The notes: generated from the sequence alone by a model not told the origin. Positions 7,970 through 17,712 are shown, numbered from the stretch's first letter. The stretch is 64,000 nt of DNA from UBA961 sp049426725 (GCA_049426725.1 JBMSYN010000002.1:115681-179680), one strand, 5' to 3'. Numbers and translations: made by a program.

Positions 7970-9145
7970 ATGTCACATTCATATATCATATCCGCCAAAA
8001 GAACGCCAATTGGTGCTTTTCTCGGCTCACTTTCTGCATTCAGCGCTCCACAACTCGGTGCAATTGCAATAAAATCGGCTTTAGAGCAAGCAGGTATTGA
8101 TCCTGCACTTGTAAGTGAAGTTATTATGGGAAATGTTCTCACAGCTGGCATAGGTCAAGCTCCTGCAAGACAAGCCGCACTTGGTGCAGGACTTCCCACA
8201 AGCATTCCTTGCATGACAATCAATAAAGTATGCGGTAGTGGTTTAAAATCCGTGATGCTTGGTGATCAAGCAATTCGCTGTGGCGATGCTGAAATAGTTG
8301 TAGCCGGTGGACAAGAATCAATGACCAATGCTCCTTATCTTTTACCAAAAGGAAGAACAGGTTATCGTTATGGAAATGGTCAAGTTGTCGATTCTATGGC
8401 TTTTGATGGATTGACGGATGCCTATGCAATCGCGCCAATGGGAAATTTTGCTGAACAATGTGCAAAGGATTGCTCAATCGATCGCTCCATGCAAGATGAG
8501 TATGCAGTTATGAGTTATAATCGTGCAATCGAAGCGCAAAAGTCAGGTGCATTTTCTAATGAGATTGCACCGGTTATCATTGAAGACAAAAAAGGTACAG
8601 TGTCAGTTTCAGAAGATGAAGAACCAGGCAAAGTTCGCTTTGACAAAATACCTTCACTCAAACCTGTATTCACGAAAGATGGTACTGTCACTGCTGCCAA
8701 TGCAAGTTCAATTGATGATGGCGCCGCAGCAATAGTATTGGCTTCCGAAGATGCAGTGTCCAAACATAATTTGAAACCAATCGCAAAAGTGATTGCTCAT
8801 GCTTCTTATGCACATAAACCTGAAGATTTCAATACAGCTCCTATTCATGCAATTGAAACCGTTCTAAAAAAAGCTGGTTTGAGCTTGAGTGATATTGATT
8901 TGTTTGAAGTAAATGAGGCATTTGCTGTAACTGCTCTTGCTGCAAAAAATACACTAAATATTCCTCTCGAAAAGATGAATGTACATGGTGGTGCAATTGC
9001 TCTTGGACATCCAATCGGAGCTTCCGGCGCGAGAGTTCTCACAACTTTGCTCCATGCTTTGAAAACACATGGAAAACGATATGGTCTTGCAACCCTATGC
9101 ATTGGCGGAGGTGAAGCAAGCGCTATGATTGTGGAAGCAATCTAA
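7970..9145 (+). CDS. Acetyl-CoA C-acetyltransferase (thiolase)
   Basis: Starting at ATG 7970 gives 391 residues beginning MSHSYIISAKRTP, the normal thiolase N-terminus; a longer frame from 7841 would overlap rny. The nucleophilic cysteine is residue 88 (NKVCGSG). The second conserved blocks, NEAF, GHPIGASGAR and CIGGGEA with the active cysteine, are all present. The enzyme joins or splits acyl-CoA units reversibly; chain-length preference cannot be read from the sequence, although the AtoB/ThlA type is likely. The gene stands alone between rny and coaD and has its own terminator. Together with PaaG and PaaD-type genes in this window it could serve acyl-CoA breakdown, which is inference. Confidence 0.93.
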   Translation: MSHSYIISAKRTPIGAFLGSLSAFSAPQLGAIAIKSALEQAGIDPALVSEVIMGNVLTAGIGQAPARQAALGAGLPTSIPCMTINKVCGSGLKSVMLGDQAIRCGDAEIVVAGGQESMTNAPYLLPKGRTGYRYGNGQVVDSMAFDGLTDAYAIAPMGNFAEQCAKDCSIDRSMQDEYAVMSYNRAIEAQKSGAFSNEIAPVIIEDKKGTVSVSEDEEPGKVRFDKIPSLKPVFTKDGTVTAANASSIDDGAAAIVLASEDAVSKHNLKPIAKVIAHASYAHKPEDFNTAPIHAIETVLKKAGLSLSDIDLFEVNEAFAVTALAAKNTLNIPLEKMNVHGGAIALGHPIGASGARVLTTLLHALKTHGKRYGLATLCIGGGEASAMIVEAI

Positions 9146-9154
9146 TTGTTAAAC

Positions 9155-9184
9155 GGGGCAGTATTCTCATATTGCCCCTTTTTT
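9155..9184 (+). terminator. Rho-independent terminator after the thiolase gene
   Basis: GGGGCAGTAT pairs with ATATTGCCCC (one G-U) around TCTC, followed by TTTTTTATT. Confidence 0.88.
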
Positions 9185-9189
9185 ATTGA

Positions 9190-9831
9190 ATGAAGATGAT
9201 GCAAGAATTACACAATACATTCAAATCATTTGATTCGCGATTACATGGCAATGAGAAGTCATTTGAACGCATTTCGCATGAACTTGCATTGCTCAAAACA
9301 TTCCAATCGATTTCATATCTCGCTTTGCGTGATGCAAGAATTGACTATTTGCAATCTATACATGAAGCTCAAGATATTTGTGACTTTCTTCAACAATATC
9401 GGCCAAACATTGGCATTTATGCGGGATCATTTAGTCCATTTCATTTAGGGCATTTGAATATTGTTCATAAAGCATCCGCAATATTCGAAAAAGTAATCAT
9501 TGCTCGAGGAATCAATCCTGAAAAAGATGGTGAACTTTCGGCATGGAATACGGAAGCATTGAAGAATTTCGAAACAGCTGAATTTACCGGACTCCTCACT
9601 CAATTCATCGAGCAACATTCACACTATGCTAATGTTACTTTGGTGAAAGGTCTTAGAAATGGAGATGACTTGGATTATGAAGTGAATCAATTGCGATTCA
9701 TGGAAACAATGTACCCGGATTTGAAAGTTGTGTTCATTCAATGTGATAAAGAATATGAACATATTAGTTCAACAGCCCTCAGAAATCTAGAACGAATAGA
9801 AGCGGGACTCAGCAAACCTTTCTTGCCCTAA
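9190..9831 (+). CDS. coaD: Phosphopantetheine adenylyltransferase-like protein with N-terminal extension
   Basis: A protein of 213 residues whose last 140 form a CoaD-type nucleotidyltransferase, the penultimate step of coenzyme A synthesis (4'-phosphopantetheine plus ATP gives dephospho-CoA). Residues 79-88 give the nucleotide-binding motif GSFSPFHLGH, with serine replacing the usual aspartate. NPEK, the substrate-loop VKGLR and ISSTALR (usually ISSS) are kept. CoaD is normally about 160 residues; here about 73 residues of predicted helical sequence precede the core and look like nothing I recognise. The gene starts six bases after the thiolase terminator run, with little room for a promoter. 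Its stop abuts that of the convergent ldcA. The CoaD assignment is good, although the domain is divergent. Confidence 0.8.
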   Translation: MKMMQELHNTFKSFDSRLHGNEKSFERISHELALLKTFQSISYLALRDARIDYLQSIHEAQDICDFLQQYRPNIGIYAGSFSPFHLGHLNIVHKASAIFEKVIIARGINPEKDGELSAWNTEALKNFETAEFTGLLTQFIEQHSHYANVTLVKGLRNGDDLDYEVNQLRFMETMYPDLKVVFIQCDKEYEHISSTALRNLERIEAGLSKPFLP

Positions 9832-10767
9832 TCAAGCAAACTGTGATTCTTTAAACATGAGCGTTCCTTCATCGGCATTGATGGAAACTTGTATGCCAAA
9901 GGGAAGTGTGAGTTTCCTCTTGATATGTCCATAAGGGAAAGTACCCAATACCGGTATATGTATGCGAGTTGCATAATCTTGAATGATTTCTTCATAAGGT
10001 CTTTGCGGAACGGAAGCAACGGGATTGCTTGGCGGAGTAAAATCTCCGATCAATAAACCATTCAAAGCATGAAGATGTCCCGATAATTCAAGCTGAGAAA
10101 AATATCTGTCAATGCGATATGGCTCTTCTCCAATATCCTCAATCAGCAATAGTGAATCTTTAAAGCTTGGCATGAATTCAGAACCACATAATGTTGCAAG
10201 CAAACACATATTTCCGCAAAGTAATCTGCCTTCAGCACTACCACCATTATATGTTGTCAATGTATCAGCATTGATGATTTCTTTATGAATGTCTTGTGTG
10301 AGAATTGACCAAAAAGATTGTTCAGTGAATGGATCAATGTCATCGGCAAAATCTACAGAAGGCATCGCCCCGGAAAAAGTAATCAATCCTGAATTTTTCA
10401 AGATTGCAGATTGCAATGCAGTAGTATCAGAAAATCCGACAAATATTTTTGGATTGGATCGAATCAGTTCATAATTCAAACTAGAGAGAATTCTCGTTGT
10501 CCCATATCCGCCTCTGGCACACATAATTGCATCAATGGATTCATCAGCAAACATTGCATGGATATCTTCCACTCTTTGTTCATCTGTTCCGGCCAAATAT
10601 CCTGCATAAGAATTGAGTGCATGTTTGCCAAGCTGTATTTGATATCCCTTTGATTCAAGATAAGCGATGCCACGACGCAAGCGATCAGGATCTCTCTGTG
10701 GTGATGCCGGAGATATGATGCCAATTTTTGCGCCTGGATTTAATGGATGAGGTTTCAGAATATTCAT
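9832..10767 (-). CDS. LD-carboxypeptidase (peptidase family S66)
   Basis: A 311-residue S66 family protein. These enzymes remove the terminal D-alanine from murein tetrapeptides in the cytoplasm during peptidoglycan recycling; some relatives act on microcin C7 (MccF). The nucleophile is Ser113 in GFSDTTAL, following the ARGGYGTTR block. The catalytic glutamate is in LLIEDIGEEPYR and the histidine in GTFPYGHIKRK. The length is typical. The start overlaps the stop of the preceding phytoene synthase-like gene by one base, so it is the last gene of the minus-strand operon that starts at the EamA transporter. Confidence 0.9.
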   Translation of the reverse strand: MNILKPHPLNPGAKIGIISPASPQRDPDRLRRGIAYLESKGYQIQLGKHALNSYAGYLAGTDEQRVEDIHAMFADESIDAIMCARGGYGTTRILSSLNYELIRSNPKIFVGFSDTTALQSAILKNSGLITFSGAMPSVDFADDIDPFTEQSFWSILTQDIHKEIINADTLTTYNGGSAEGRLLCGNMCLLATLCGSEFMPSFKDSLLLIEDIGEEPYRIDRYFSQLELSGHLHALNGLLIGDFTPPSNPVASVPQRPYEEIIQDYATRIHIPVLGTFPYGHIKRKLTLPFGIQVSINADEGTLMFKESQFA

Positions 10768-11666
10768 TACTTCATCTTAAGTGTTTGAATATAAGCTCTT
10801 GGTACAGCCAAGAGCTTTTCCGAGAATGTCAAATGAGCGCGTTCCGGGAATGGATTATAGTGCATTGTTTGAAGCTTATTCAGAATTCTACGATAATTCG
10901 TACTCATCAATTGAACCGTCAATCTGCTGTCTTTTTCTAGATAAGGAATGCCTTTATCAGCACTATCATAATATGCATTGGCTCTCTCAACCTGAAACTT
11001 CATGAGGGCTTGAAAAGCCGGGGTGCATTGCTTTTGTAGTACTTCTGCTTCTGAAACATTGAATTCAAGTAATTCTGTTTTGGGAATATAAATTCGACCT
11101 CTATCAGCATCTTCGGAAATGTCTCTACAAATATTGGTCAATTGCATTGCTATGCCCAAATCTATTGCATGTGGAAGTGCATCAGGATGTGAGTAGCGGA
11201 AGATTTCAGAAGTCATCAATCCAACAACCGATGCAACTTTATAGCAATAAGTGTATAATTCATCAAATGTTTCAAAACGATCAAGATAGGTATCCATCAG
11301 GACTCCTTCAATCAATTCTTCGGGTAGATTTGAAGGAATCGAATAATGTGCAAGCGTATCTGCCCATGCTTGCATAACGAGGGAAGTTCCCGCATCAAGT
11401 GTGATTTGCGATGCTCCTTCATAGACACTTCGAATTGCAAATCTCCATTGTTCTACAAGTTGGACCGTGTCATCGATGAGTGATTCTTTTGGAGCATTGT
11501 CAACCAAATCATCAACATATCTACAAAAAGCATATACCGCATAGCAAGCTTTTCTTTTTTCTTTTTCAAGGAATAAAGAAGCAAAATAGAAAGTCTTTGC
11601 ATGCTGAAAAGTGACTTTCCTACAATGTTCATAAGCTTGTTCTATGGTTGCAATGGAATTCATCAA
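10767..11666 (-). CDS. Squalene/phytoene synthase family protein
   Basis: A 299-residue trans-isoprenyl diphosphate synthase. Both aspartate-rich Mg-diphosphate motifs are intact: DDLVD at residues 52-56 and NICRDISEDADRGR near residue 170. Such enzymes join two prenyl diphosphates head to head, giving phytoene (carotenoids) or squalene/presqualene (hopanoids). The wording of the second motif, with RIYIP after it, is closest in my reading to CrtB-type phytoene synthases, but no other carotenoid or hopanoid gene is nearby to decide it. It overlaps the TonB receptor gene by four bases and ldcA by one, so the three are translated together. Confidence 0.88.
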   Translation of the reverse strand: MMNSIATIEQAYEHCRKVTFQHAKTFYFASLFLEKEKRKACYAVYAFCRYVDDLVDNAPKESLIDDTVQLVEQWRFAIRSVYEGASQITLDAGTSLVMQAWADTLAHYSIPSNLPEELIEGVLMDTYLDRFETFDELYTYCYKVASVVGLMTSEIFRYSHPDALPHAIDLGIAMQLTNICRDISEDADRGRIYIPKTELLEFNVSEAEVLQKQCTPAFQALMKFQVERANAYYDSADKGIPYLEKDSRLTVQLMSTNYRRILNKLQTMHYNPFPERAHLTFSEKLLAVPRAYIQTLKMK

Positions 11667-14494
11667 AAGCCTGCCGAAAATCCAAGTCGAACTGTTCTTC
11701 TTGTCAAATATCTCGCGGGATTGAATTGATAAGGTGAAAGTGGTGCTTGTAAATCAGGGTATAATGGATCATTCATGCCAATTGGTGTTGCATCACCATA
11801 TTCATAAGCTCTTCCTGTTACGGGATTAAGAATGGTTGAATTCTTATTGTCAAAGAGATTAATCACTTCGAGTGTCAAAGTGATGGGTGCACCACCAATG
11901 CGCAAGGTTTTTTGAATATTCAATTCTATCCACCACCATGGGCTGCCAATTTCACCGAAAGGTCTTGTTTCATCTATGCGATAGACCGGTCTGCCATTGT
12001 CGAGTACTTGTTGTTTGCCGGTTGATGGATCAATAACAGGCACTTGTGGTGTATAACGCATACCGGATTGATAGAAAAATCTGAGAAATGCATTCATCTC
12101 ATCCAATCCTTCGATTCCAAAGAGAGGCTTGCCTTTTGGTACAGTGAAATTGGCAGTTGCATTCATTTGTAATGGTCTGTCCCAAGGCATGAAATCTTCT
12201 GTGATGCGTTCTGAAGTCAAGCCACGATCAACGAGAGCCGCTTGTTCTGCTGAAGAGGATTTTCCGGTGACAACTGAATATGTTGCTGAGAATACTCCGG
12301 AGAACCAATCGCTGATGCGTTTTTTATATTCAATTTCTAAACCTCTGGATCTTGCATAGTCACCATTGATATATGTGGTAAATGAGCCACCGAGTAATCG
12401 AGGATTCTGATTTTGAATTCTACGAGAAGTCACATAATCAAAGATGTCTTTGTAATATGCAGTAACAGTCAAGACATCATTTTCAGTCAATTGATTGCGA
12501 ATGCCAATTTCATAACTAATTGTCGTTTCAAAACTCAAATCAGGATTGCCATATCGTTGAAAACTTGATCCCGCTGCTTGAGGAGAAAGCTTTGCATAGA
12601 CGAATTGAGGTCTTGGTAGTTTGTTGAAATGACCATAACTAAAAAACAACATTTGATTTTCGGTGATGGGATGCGATACGCCAAGTCTTGGACTTAATCG
12701 AGCTTTCCATCTTCTACCAAACATTCCAAATGTTCCTTCTCGATATGAATCTCTTTGATTGTCTGTAATGGTTGGAATATTTTCATTTTCTATTGCTTGG
12801 TCAACTAGTAATCCAGGAGCCCAAAGATCCATTCTCAATCCATAATTCAAGATTAATCCTTTGAATGAAATATTGTTTTGAGCATATAAAGCGCCAACGG
12901 TTGCATTCGTTTTGAAAATATCATTGTTCAAGCCAAGTGGTCCAAGCCAGGGTGAAAATATTTCAGCTTGTTGCAATTCTTGAAAACGAAATTCAATCCC
13001 GGTTTTGATTTTGTTTTTTTCTGATAGATATGTGGTGAGATCACCTCGAACCGTCCACTCATCCATATAGTGCTCTCTCCAAATAAATCCATTCCCGGTG
13101 TCAAAGAAACCATCTCCCGGTATAATACCAAGCCTTGTGCTATCTCCGGTATCAAAATAATCTGCAGGATTTTGCGGAATGTCTTGAGGTTCTGTGTATT
13201 GCGAGTAATTTCTTCCATTTGCATCTACTTTCAAGTGCGTGAAAAAATTACTGACTCGAATTTCGTATAAAGTGGATGGACCAAGAGAATGATACATCGT
13301 AAATGAATGCAACTTTTGCATTGTGGCATAAGACAAAGCACCATCGAAATTGCTTTGGAAATTGAATTGATATCCAGGGTCAGGAAGAACATATTCCAAA
13401 TTCGTTTGAACTGTTCTTGTATTTCGATTTAATGCAAAATTTCTTGTATGCGTATAGGTGAATCGAAGTGAAGGAGAAAATGTCCATGTCAATTTTCCCA
13501 TCATGTTGATAGCATTGTCTTGCCTCAATGCAAAATCATTGGAAAAAAGAGAAGTTTTCACAGGCACTCTTGCAAATTCCGGAACCAAATCATCGGAGAC
13601 ATTTCCATAAAAATTTGTGAAAAAGCTAATCTTGCCTGGTAGGTTCAATCCAAGAGCGGGTAATAATTGCGAAGTGATTGGTTCAGGACCTGAAAATGTC
13701 AATTCCAAAATATCAGTCAGAAAGGAAGAATTTGTATCGCGATCTAATGCACTACGTTCAAACATTCTCCATGCTCTTCGTAGCGCTGCAGATCCTTCGT
13801 ATTTTGATGCACCCTCTCGTGTTTTGATATTGATGACACCACTTGTTGCCTGACCATATTCAGGATTAAATCCACCTGTGATTACTTCTACTTCTTGCAA
13901 TGAATTTGCAGAAAGTTGCAAACCAAATCCGGTACCGGCAAGTGGATCTTGAATGGAAACGCCATCAAGCAAATATGCTGCTTCATAGCCACGACCCCCA
14001 CGAATAAAAATTTCATTGTTTTGAGAGATGAGACCGGTTTGTTGTGTCAAGATATCAGTCACATTTTCAGCAACCATTTGCTGAATATTTTCTCGATTGA
14101 CAGCCCGCATGCTTTGAGTTTCTTCAACATCTACAAGAGGTCTCTCTCCAATCACGAGGACATCTTTGTCGAGGGAAACATTTGATTCTTCCATTGAAAA
14201 ATTCAATGTCAATGTATCGGATTTAGCAAGAGCAATCCCTGTCTTTTTTATGCTTCTGTATCCTATTCGAGTGATTTCAAGAGTGTAATTTTTTCCACCT
14301 GGAATTTTTTTGATCGCATAATTTCCATTTGCATCACTAATGGCGCCATAATATGTCCCCAATACACGAATGGTTGCCGATGAAATCGGTTTTTTTGATG
14401 ACTTATCCGTAATCAATCCACGAATCATCGATTGTGCGAGTGATGATGAGATATGAGAAAAAAGGCAAATAAAAATAATGATGAACAGGCGCAT
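11663..14494 (-). CDS. TonB-dependent outer membrane receptor
   Basis: A 943-residue protein with signal peptide residues 1-20 (ending SLAQ). A carboxypeptidase-regulatory-like beta domain follows (IRGLITDKSSKKPI, residues 24-105). Then come the plug domain with EVITGGFNPEYGQATSG and a 22-strand-type barrel rich in aromatic and N/R residues, ending in RLGFSAGF with the terminal phenylalanine typical of outer-membrane barrels. This architecture is common in Bacteroidota for uptake of large or scarce substrates using energy from TonB-ExbBD. The ligand cannot be read. It is not of the SusC type: there is no SusD partner next to it. It lies in an operon with DUF5522 upstream and phytoene synthase downstream. 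Confidence 0.92.
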   Translation of the reverse strand: MRLFIIIFICLFSHISSSLAQSMIRGLITDKSSKKPISSATIRVLGTYYGAISDANGNYAIKKIPGGKNYTLEITRIGYRSIKKTGIALAKSDTLTLNFSMEESNVSLDKDVLVIGERPLVDVEETQSMRAVNRENIQQMVAENVTDILTQQTGLISQNNEIFIRGGRGYEAAYLLDGVSIQDPLAGTGFGLQLSANSLQEVEVITGGFNPEYGQATSGVINIKTREGASKYEGSAALRRAWRMFERSALDRDTNSSFLTDILELTFSGPEPITSQLLPALGLNLPGKISFFTNFYGNVSDDLVPEFARVPVKTSLFSNDFALRQDNAINMMGKLTWTFSPSLRFTYTHTRNFALNRNTRTVQTNLEYVLPDPGYQFNFQSNFDGALSYATMQKLHSFTMYHSLGPSTLYEIRVSNFFTHLKVDANGRNYSQYTEPQDIPQNPADYFDTGDSTRLGIIPGDGFFDTGNGFIWREHYMDEWTVRGDLTTYLSEKNKIKTGIEFRFQELQQAEIFSPWLGPLGLNNDIFKTNATVGALYAQNNISFKGLILNYGLRMDLWAPGLLVDQAIENENIPTITDNQRDSYREGTFGMFGRRWKARLSPRLGVSHPITENQMLFFSYGHFNKLPRPQFVYAKLSPQAAGSSFQRYGNPDLSFETTISYEIGIRNQLTENDVLTVTAYYKDIFDYVTSRRIQNQNPRLLGGSFTTYINGDYARSRGLEIEYKKRISDWFSGVFSATYSVVTGKSSSAEQAALVDRGLTSERITEDFMPWDRPLQMNATANFTVPKGKPLFGIEGLDEMNAFLRFFYQSGMRYTPQVPVIDPSTGKQQVLDNGRPVYRIDETRPFGEIGSPWWWIELNIQKTLRIGGAPITLTLEVINLFDNKNSTILNPVTGRAYEYGDATPIGMNDPLYPDLQAPLSPYQFNPARYLTRRTVRLGFSAGF

Positions 14495-14549
14495 GAAGAT
14501 GTTTGGTTTATTGAACTATCACAAATGTACGGTATCGATTTCATTTTGT

Positions 14550-14738
14550 TTATAGAGCATCGGGATTATATCCATAAGGACAATGTCTACACCGATTTTT
14601 GCAGCAATATCCTCGCCGAAGATGTTTGGTTTTGGTGAATACGAGATTCCCTGTTAATGGATCTCTGTAATATTCTTTTCCTTCACGACATGTGCGTTCA
14701 TGAATTTCTATGATCAAAGATTTTTCTTGATGTGTCAT
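14550..14738 (-). CDS. DUF5522 family small cysteine-rich protein
   Basis: A 62-residue protein matching my memory of the DUF5522 family: a short N-terminal helix (IEIHERTCREGKEYY), a middle TGNLVFT and a cysteine cluster RGYCCKNRCRHCPYG at residues 43-57 that looks able to bind zinc or an iron-sulfur cluster. The function of the family is not known to me. The start overlaps the last four bases of the EamA transporter gene, and the TonB receptor follows 55 bases later, so it is part of that operon. Confidence 0.82.
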   Translation of the reverse strand: MTHQEKSLIIEIHERTCREGKEYYRDPLTGNLVFTKTKHLRRGYCCKNRCRHCPYGYNPDAL

Positions 14739-15562
14739 GATCTTCTTTGGCTCATGATGCTTCTGAAAATAATTGCAAGCAATACGATTGCTCCGCCTAT
14801 GAATGCACCTTTTCCAGGTATTTCACCGGCTACGAGAAAAACCCACAGTGGATTCATCAAGGGTTCAAGAACGGGAATTAAAATCGACTCTAGGGCAGTA
14901 ACATGTTGTATAGCTTTTGCATATAAAATATATGGTATGCCCAATTGTATGATTCCAAGCAATAATAAACCAATAATTGATCCATGACTCAAAGGAAGAG
15001 ATTCCATGATCCAATATGAACCAAATACACCGGTAAGAATATTTCCAAGTAAGATGGATTCAAAAGGTGAATCATCTTTTTGGATTCGTAATGCAATAGC
15101 TAAGCCCGCAAAAGCAAAGCCTGAACAAATTGCAATGATATTTCCATTCATGCCGGAAATAGTCAATTCATCCATGAAAAATAAGCTCATACCGATGATG
15201 ACCATGATAATCGAAAGCCAATCGATTGTTTGTACTCGCTCTTTTAGAATCACTCCCGAAAAAAGTGCAACCCAGATCGGGCCGGTGTATTGTAGCAAGA
15301 TTGCATTGGCAGAGCTTGTCATTTTATTTGCGAGCACAAATAAAATCACGGTCAATGCATACATGAATGCACCTGAAAGCTGAGCAATTGAAAATGTGAA
15401 ATTGGGTTTTCTTAAATACACCCAAAGGACGACTCCTGCTATGATGCTTCTTCCACCGGCAATTGCGAATGGATGTGCATCAATTGATTTAATGAGGAGT
15501 CCGCCTGTGCTCCACAGCAATGCGGTCAGCAAAAGATATATGATAGAATGTCTATGAGTCAT
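14735..15562 (-). CDS. EamA/DMT superfamily transporter
   Basis: A 275-residue integral membrane protein with about ten hydrophobic helices in two repeats, each corresponding to an EamA domain (first about residues 5-130, second about 140-270). The first repeat ends LLQYTGPIWVALFSG and the second ILIPVLEPLMNPLWVF, the usual E/P-rich closing motif of this family. Members export or import amino acids, nucleotide sugars or other metabolites; the substrate is not predictable here. It is the first gene of the minus-strand operon reaching ldcA and is divergent from ymdB, with a TATCTTTG promoter box 20 bases before its start. Confidence 0.9.
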   Translation of the reverse strand: MTHRHSIIYLLLTALLWSTGGLLIKSIDAHPFAIAGGRSIIAGVVLWVYLRKPNFTFSIAQLSGAFMYALTVILFVLANKMTSSANAILLQYTGPIWVALFSGVILKERVQTIDWLSIIMVIIGMSLFFMDELTISGMNGNIIAICSGFAFAGLAIALRIQKDDSPFESILLGNILTGVFGSYWIMESLPLSHGSIIGLLLLGIIQLGIPYILYAKAIQHVTALESILIPVLEPLMNPLWVFLVAGEIPGKGAFIGGAIVLLAIIFRSIMSQRRS

Positions 15563-15581
15563 TGAACCATGTATTTTTCAA

Positions 15582-15589
15582 CAAAGATA
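15582..15589 (-). promoter_or_regulatory. -7 box of the EamA operon
   Basis: TATCTTTG on the minus strand matches TAnnTTTG exactly, 20 bases upstream of the EamA start. No TTTG is seen at the expected distance. A divergent TAATTTG at 15634-15640 faces ymdB, 33 bases before that gene. Confidence 0.5.
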
Positions 15590-15672
15590 TTGACTCTACC
15601 TTGAAAATAGACGGTTGATGACATTGATTTCCGTAATTTGCAATCATCTTCACATCTACTCATTTCTCCATT

Positions 15673-16485
15673 ATGTCACAAACACTTACTGTTCTTTTCA
15701 TTGGCGACATCGTCGGTAATCCTGGTATGAATGCCGTTCGCATGTTCCTAGAAAGTTTTATTGACAAGCACCAGGCAGACATCGTCATTCTAAATGGCGA
15801 GAATATCTGTAATGGAAAAGGGGTGACTGAAAAAGAATCCTCTGAATTGTTTGATCTGGGAGCACATGTCATAACCACGGGTAATCATATTTGGGAAAAT
15901 TGGCAATCGCGTCCATTATTGGCATCTAATCCTATGGTGCTCAGACCATACAATTACCCTCCCGGCAATGCCGGCAAAGGGATGACAATCATTGAATTGC
16001 CGCATTTGCCGGCTGTTGGGGTTTTGCAATTGCAGGGTCGGACCTATATGCAAAGCATCGATTGTCCTTTCCGTGGCGCAGATCAAGCCATCGCAAAACT
16101 GAGTGAGCGCACCCCCATCATCATCATGGACTTTCATGCAGATGCTACTGCTGAAAAAATATCCATGGGATGGCATGTTGATGGAAGGGTGAGTGCTGTA
16201 TTAGGTACGCATACACATGTCCAAACAGCGGATGCCACCATATTGCCAAAAGGAACTGCATATATTTCTGATGTAGGAATGACAGGCCCATATGAATCGG
16301 TATTGGGCATGAGTAAAGAGATCGCATTAAAACGCTTGTTGCTTCAAACCGCTCATAAATATGAAATGGCAGAAAATGATGCCAAGATTTGCGGGGTTGT
16401 GGTGAAAGTCAATAAAGAAACCGGTAAATCCGAAAGCATCGAACCTTTTATGTATCCTCAAATGCGAAGATCCATCCATGAGTGA
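15673..16485 (+). CDS. ymdB: TIGR00282 family metallophosphoesterase (YmdB)
   Basis: A 270-residue calcineurin-like phosphoesterase. In Bacillus YmdB hydrolyses 2',3'-cyclic nucleotides and affects biofilm and motility gene expression together with RNase Y. The metal-ligand blocks are complete: FIGDIVGNPG (residues 10-19), NGENICNGKG, TTGNHIWEN, DFHADATAEK and GTHTHVQTAD. The length is typical. The start is divergent from the EamA operon. The end overlaps the flavin reductase gene by eight bases, so the two are translationally coupled. It is separated here from rny, its usual neighbour in Firmicutes. Confidence 0.93.
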   Translation: MSQTLTVLFIGDIVGNPGMNAVRMFLESFIDKHQADIVILNGENICNGKGVTEKESSELFDLGAHVITTGNHIWENWQSRPLLASNPMVLRPYNYPPGNAGKGMTIIELPHLPAVGVLQLQGRTYMQSIDCPFRGADQAIAKLSERTPIIIMDFHADATAEKISMGWHVDGRVSAVLGTHTHVQTADATILPKGTAYISDVGMTGPYESVLGMSKEIALKRLLLQTAHKYEMAENDAKICGVVVKVNKETGKSESIEPFMYPQMRRSIHE

Positions 16486-17383
16486 TTTTAGAGAAATAAC
16501 GCCGGGAGAAATTCCCCATCGAGAAATGCATCAATTACTTCTGAGCGGCGTTGCACCTAGGCCAATCGCGCTCGTGAGTACATTGTCCAAGGATGGAATC
16601 CCCAATCTAGCTCCCTATAGTTTTTTTAATGCGTATGCATCAAATCCTCCAATAGTTGCCATTGGGCCGGCAATTTCAGCTGCAACCGGAAAAATAAAAG
16701 ACACATTTACCAATATCATTGAAACCGGAGAATGCACCATAAATGCAGTCACTTATGCCATGACAGAACAGATAAGTTTGGCATCCTGTGAATTCGCTCC
16801 GGAAATAGATGAATATGTCAAATCCGGGCTGTATCCAATTCCATCATCAATAGTGAAGCCCTCAAGAGTGAAACAATCACCTTTCCAATTGGAGTGTAAA
16901 CTCATTGAATCCATTGCATTGATGCGGGACCGTGGTGGAAATGGGAATATAATGTTGCTTGAAGTTGTAAAAATGCACGTAAGAGAGGATGTATTCATCA
17001 ATGATCACATGGATCCGCAAAGATTGGATTTAGTTGCCAGAATGGGCTATGATTATTACTGCAGAGCGCATGGAGATGCCATTTTTGAGGTATATAAGCC
17101 AAAATGGAATGGAATAGGCATTGATTCATTGCCAACATTCATAAGAGAAAGTTCCATTCTTACCGGAGCGCAGTTGGCAAAATTGGCAGGAATCAAAGAA
17201 ATTCCCCCCAAAAATGAAGAACTCAAAAATCATGTAATGGTTAAATGTTCCCGCATGACTGAATTGGAGAAATTTTACCATGAACAGCCAAATGAGAAAG
17301 ATTTGCAGAATATGATTGCTGTTTTGGTGGATGCAAATCTTCTAGATATGGCATGGTGCTTGTTGGTAGAATTTGGTATGTGA
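16478..17383 (+). CDS. Flavin reductase-like domain protein (flavoredoxin type)
   Basis: A 301-residue protein. Residues 1-200 match the FMN-binding split-barrel of the flavin reductase/flavoredoxin family: SGVAPRPIALVST, then NLAPYSFFNAYASNPP, which line the FMN site. Residues 200-301 are a helical tail not found in short family members. Relatives bind FMN and pass electrons from NAD(P)H or other proteins; the true partner here is unknown. It overlaps the end of ymdB by eight bases. No terminator is evident after it. Confidence 0.85.
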   Translation: MSDFREITPGEIPHREMHQLLLSGVAPRPIALVSTLSKDGIPNLAPYSFFNAYASNPPIVAIGPAISAATGKIKDTFTNIIETGECTINAVTYAMTEQISLASCEFAPEIDEYVKSGLYPIPSSIVKPSRVKQSPFQLECKLIESIALMRDRGGNGNIMLLEVVKMHVREDVFINDHMDPQRLDLVARMGYDYYCRAHGDAIFEVYKPKWNGIGIDSLPTFIRESSILTGAQLAKLAGIKEIPPKNEELKNHVMVKCSRMTELEKFYHEQPNEKDLQNMIAVLVDANLLDMAWCLLVEFGM

Positions 17384-17712
17384 CAAGTGTAGTATATGGG
17401 AAATGCTACGTTAAAAGAGACATGTTCGGTGATGAAGACATTGCATCAATGTGGATATTTTTTTTCTTGTCAGAATATAGTGTTTTACCTATTTTAGTTT
17501 ATTGGAGTGATACCACTCTAAGCAGATATAATGCGTCAAAATCGCATTAACGCCTTAACTTATTGCTAGTAAAGGAGTTAGTTCTGTGTAATGTATTATT
17601 CTTTGTGGTTTTTTGCTGCAGAAGCTATTAAACAACATGAATAATACCATGTTAAATTGACATCATATTTTCATTTTTTTACTATTTACTACACAATTCA
17701 TCGGGAGTTCTT
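17384..17712. other. 329-base intergenic region before the giant T9SS gene
   Basis: I find no gene here. There is a short hairpin GAGTG/CACTC near 17504-17517 without a T-run and a near-match TATTCTTTG near 17592, one base longer than the promoter consensus. It presumably holds the promoter and leader of the 17713 gene; nothing else is supported. Confidence 0.4.
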
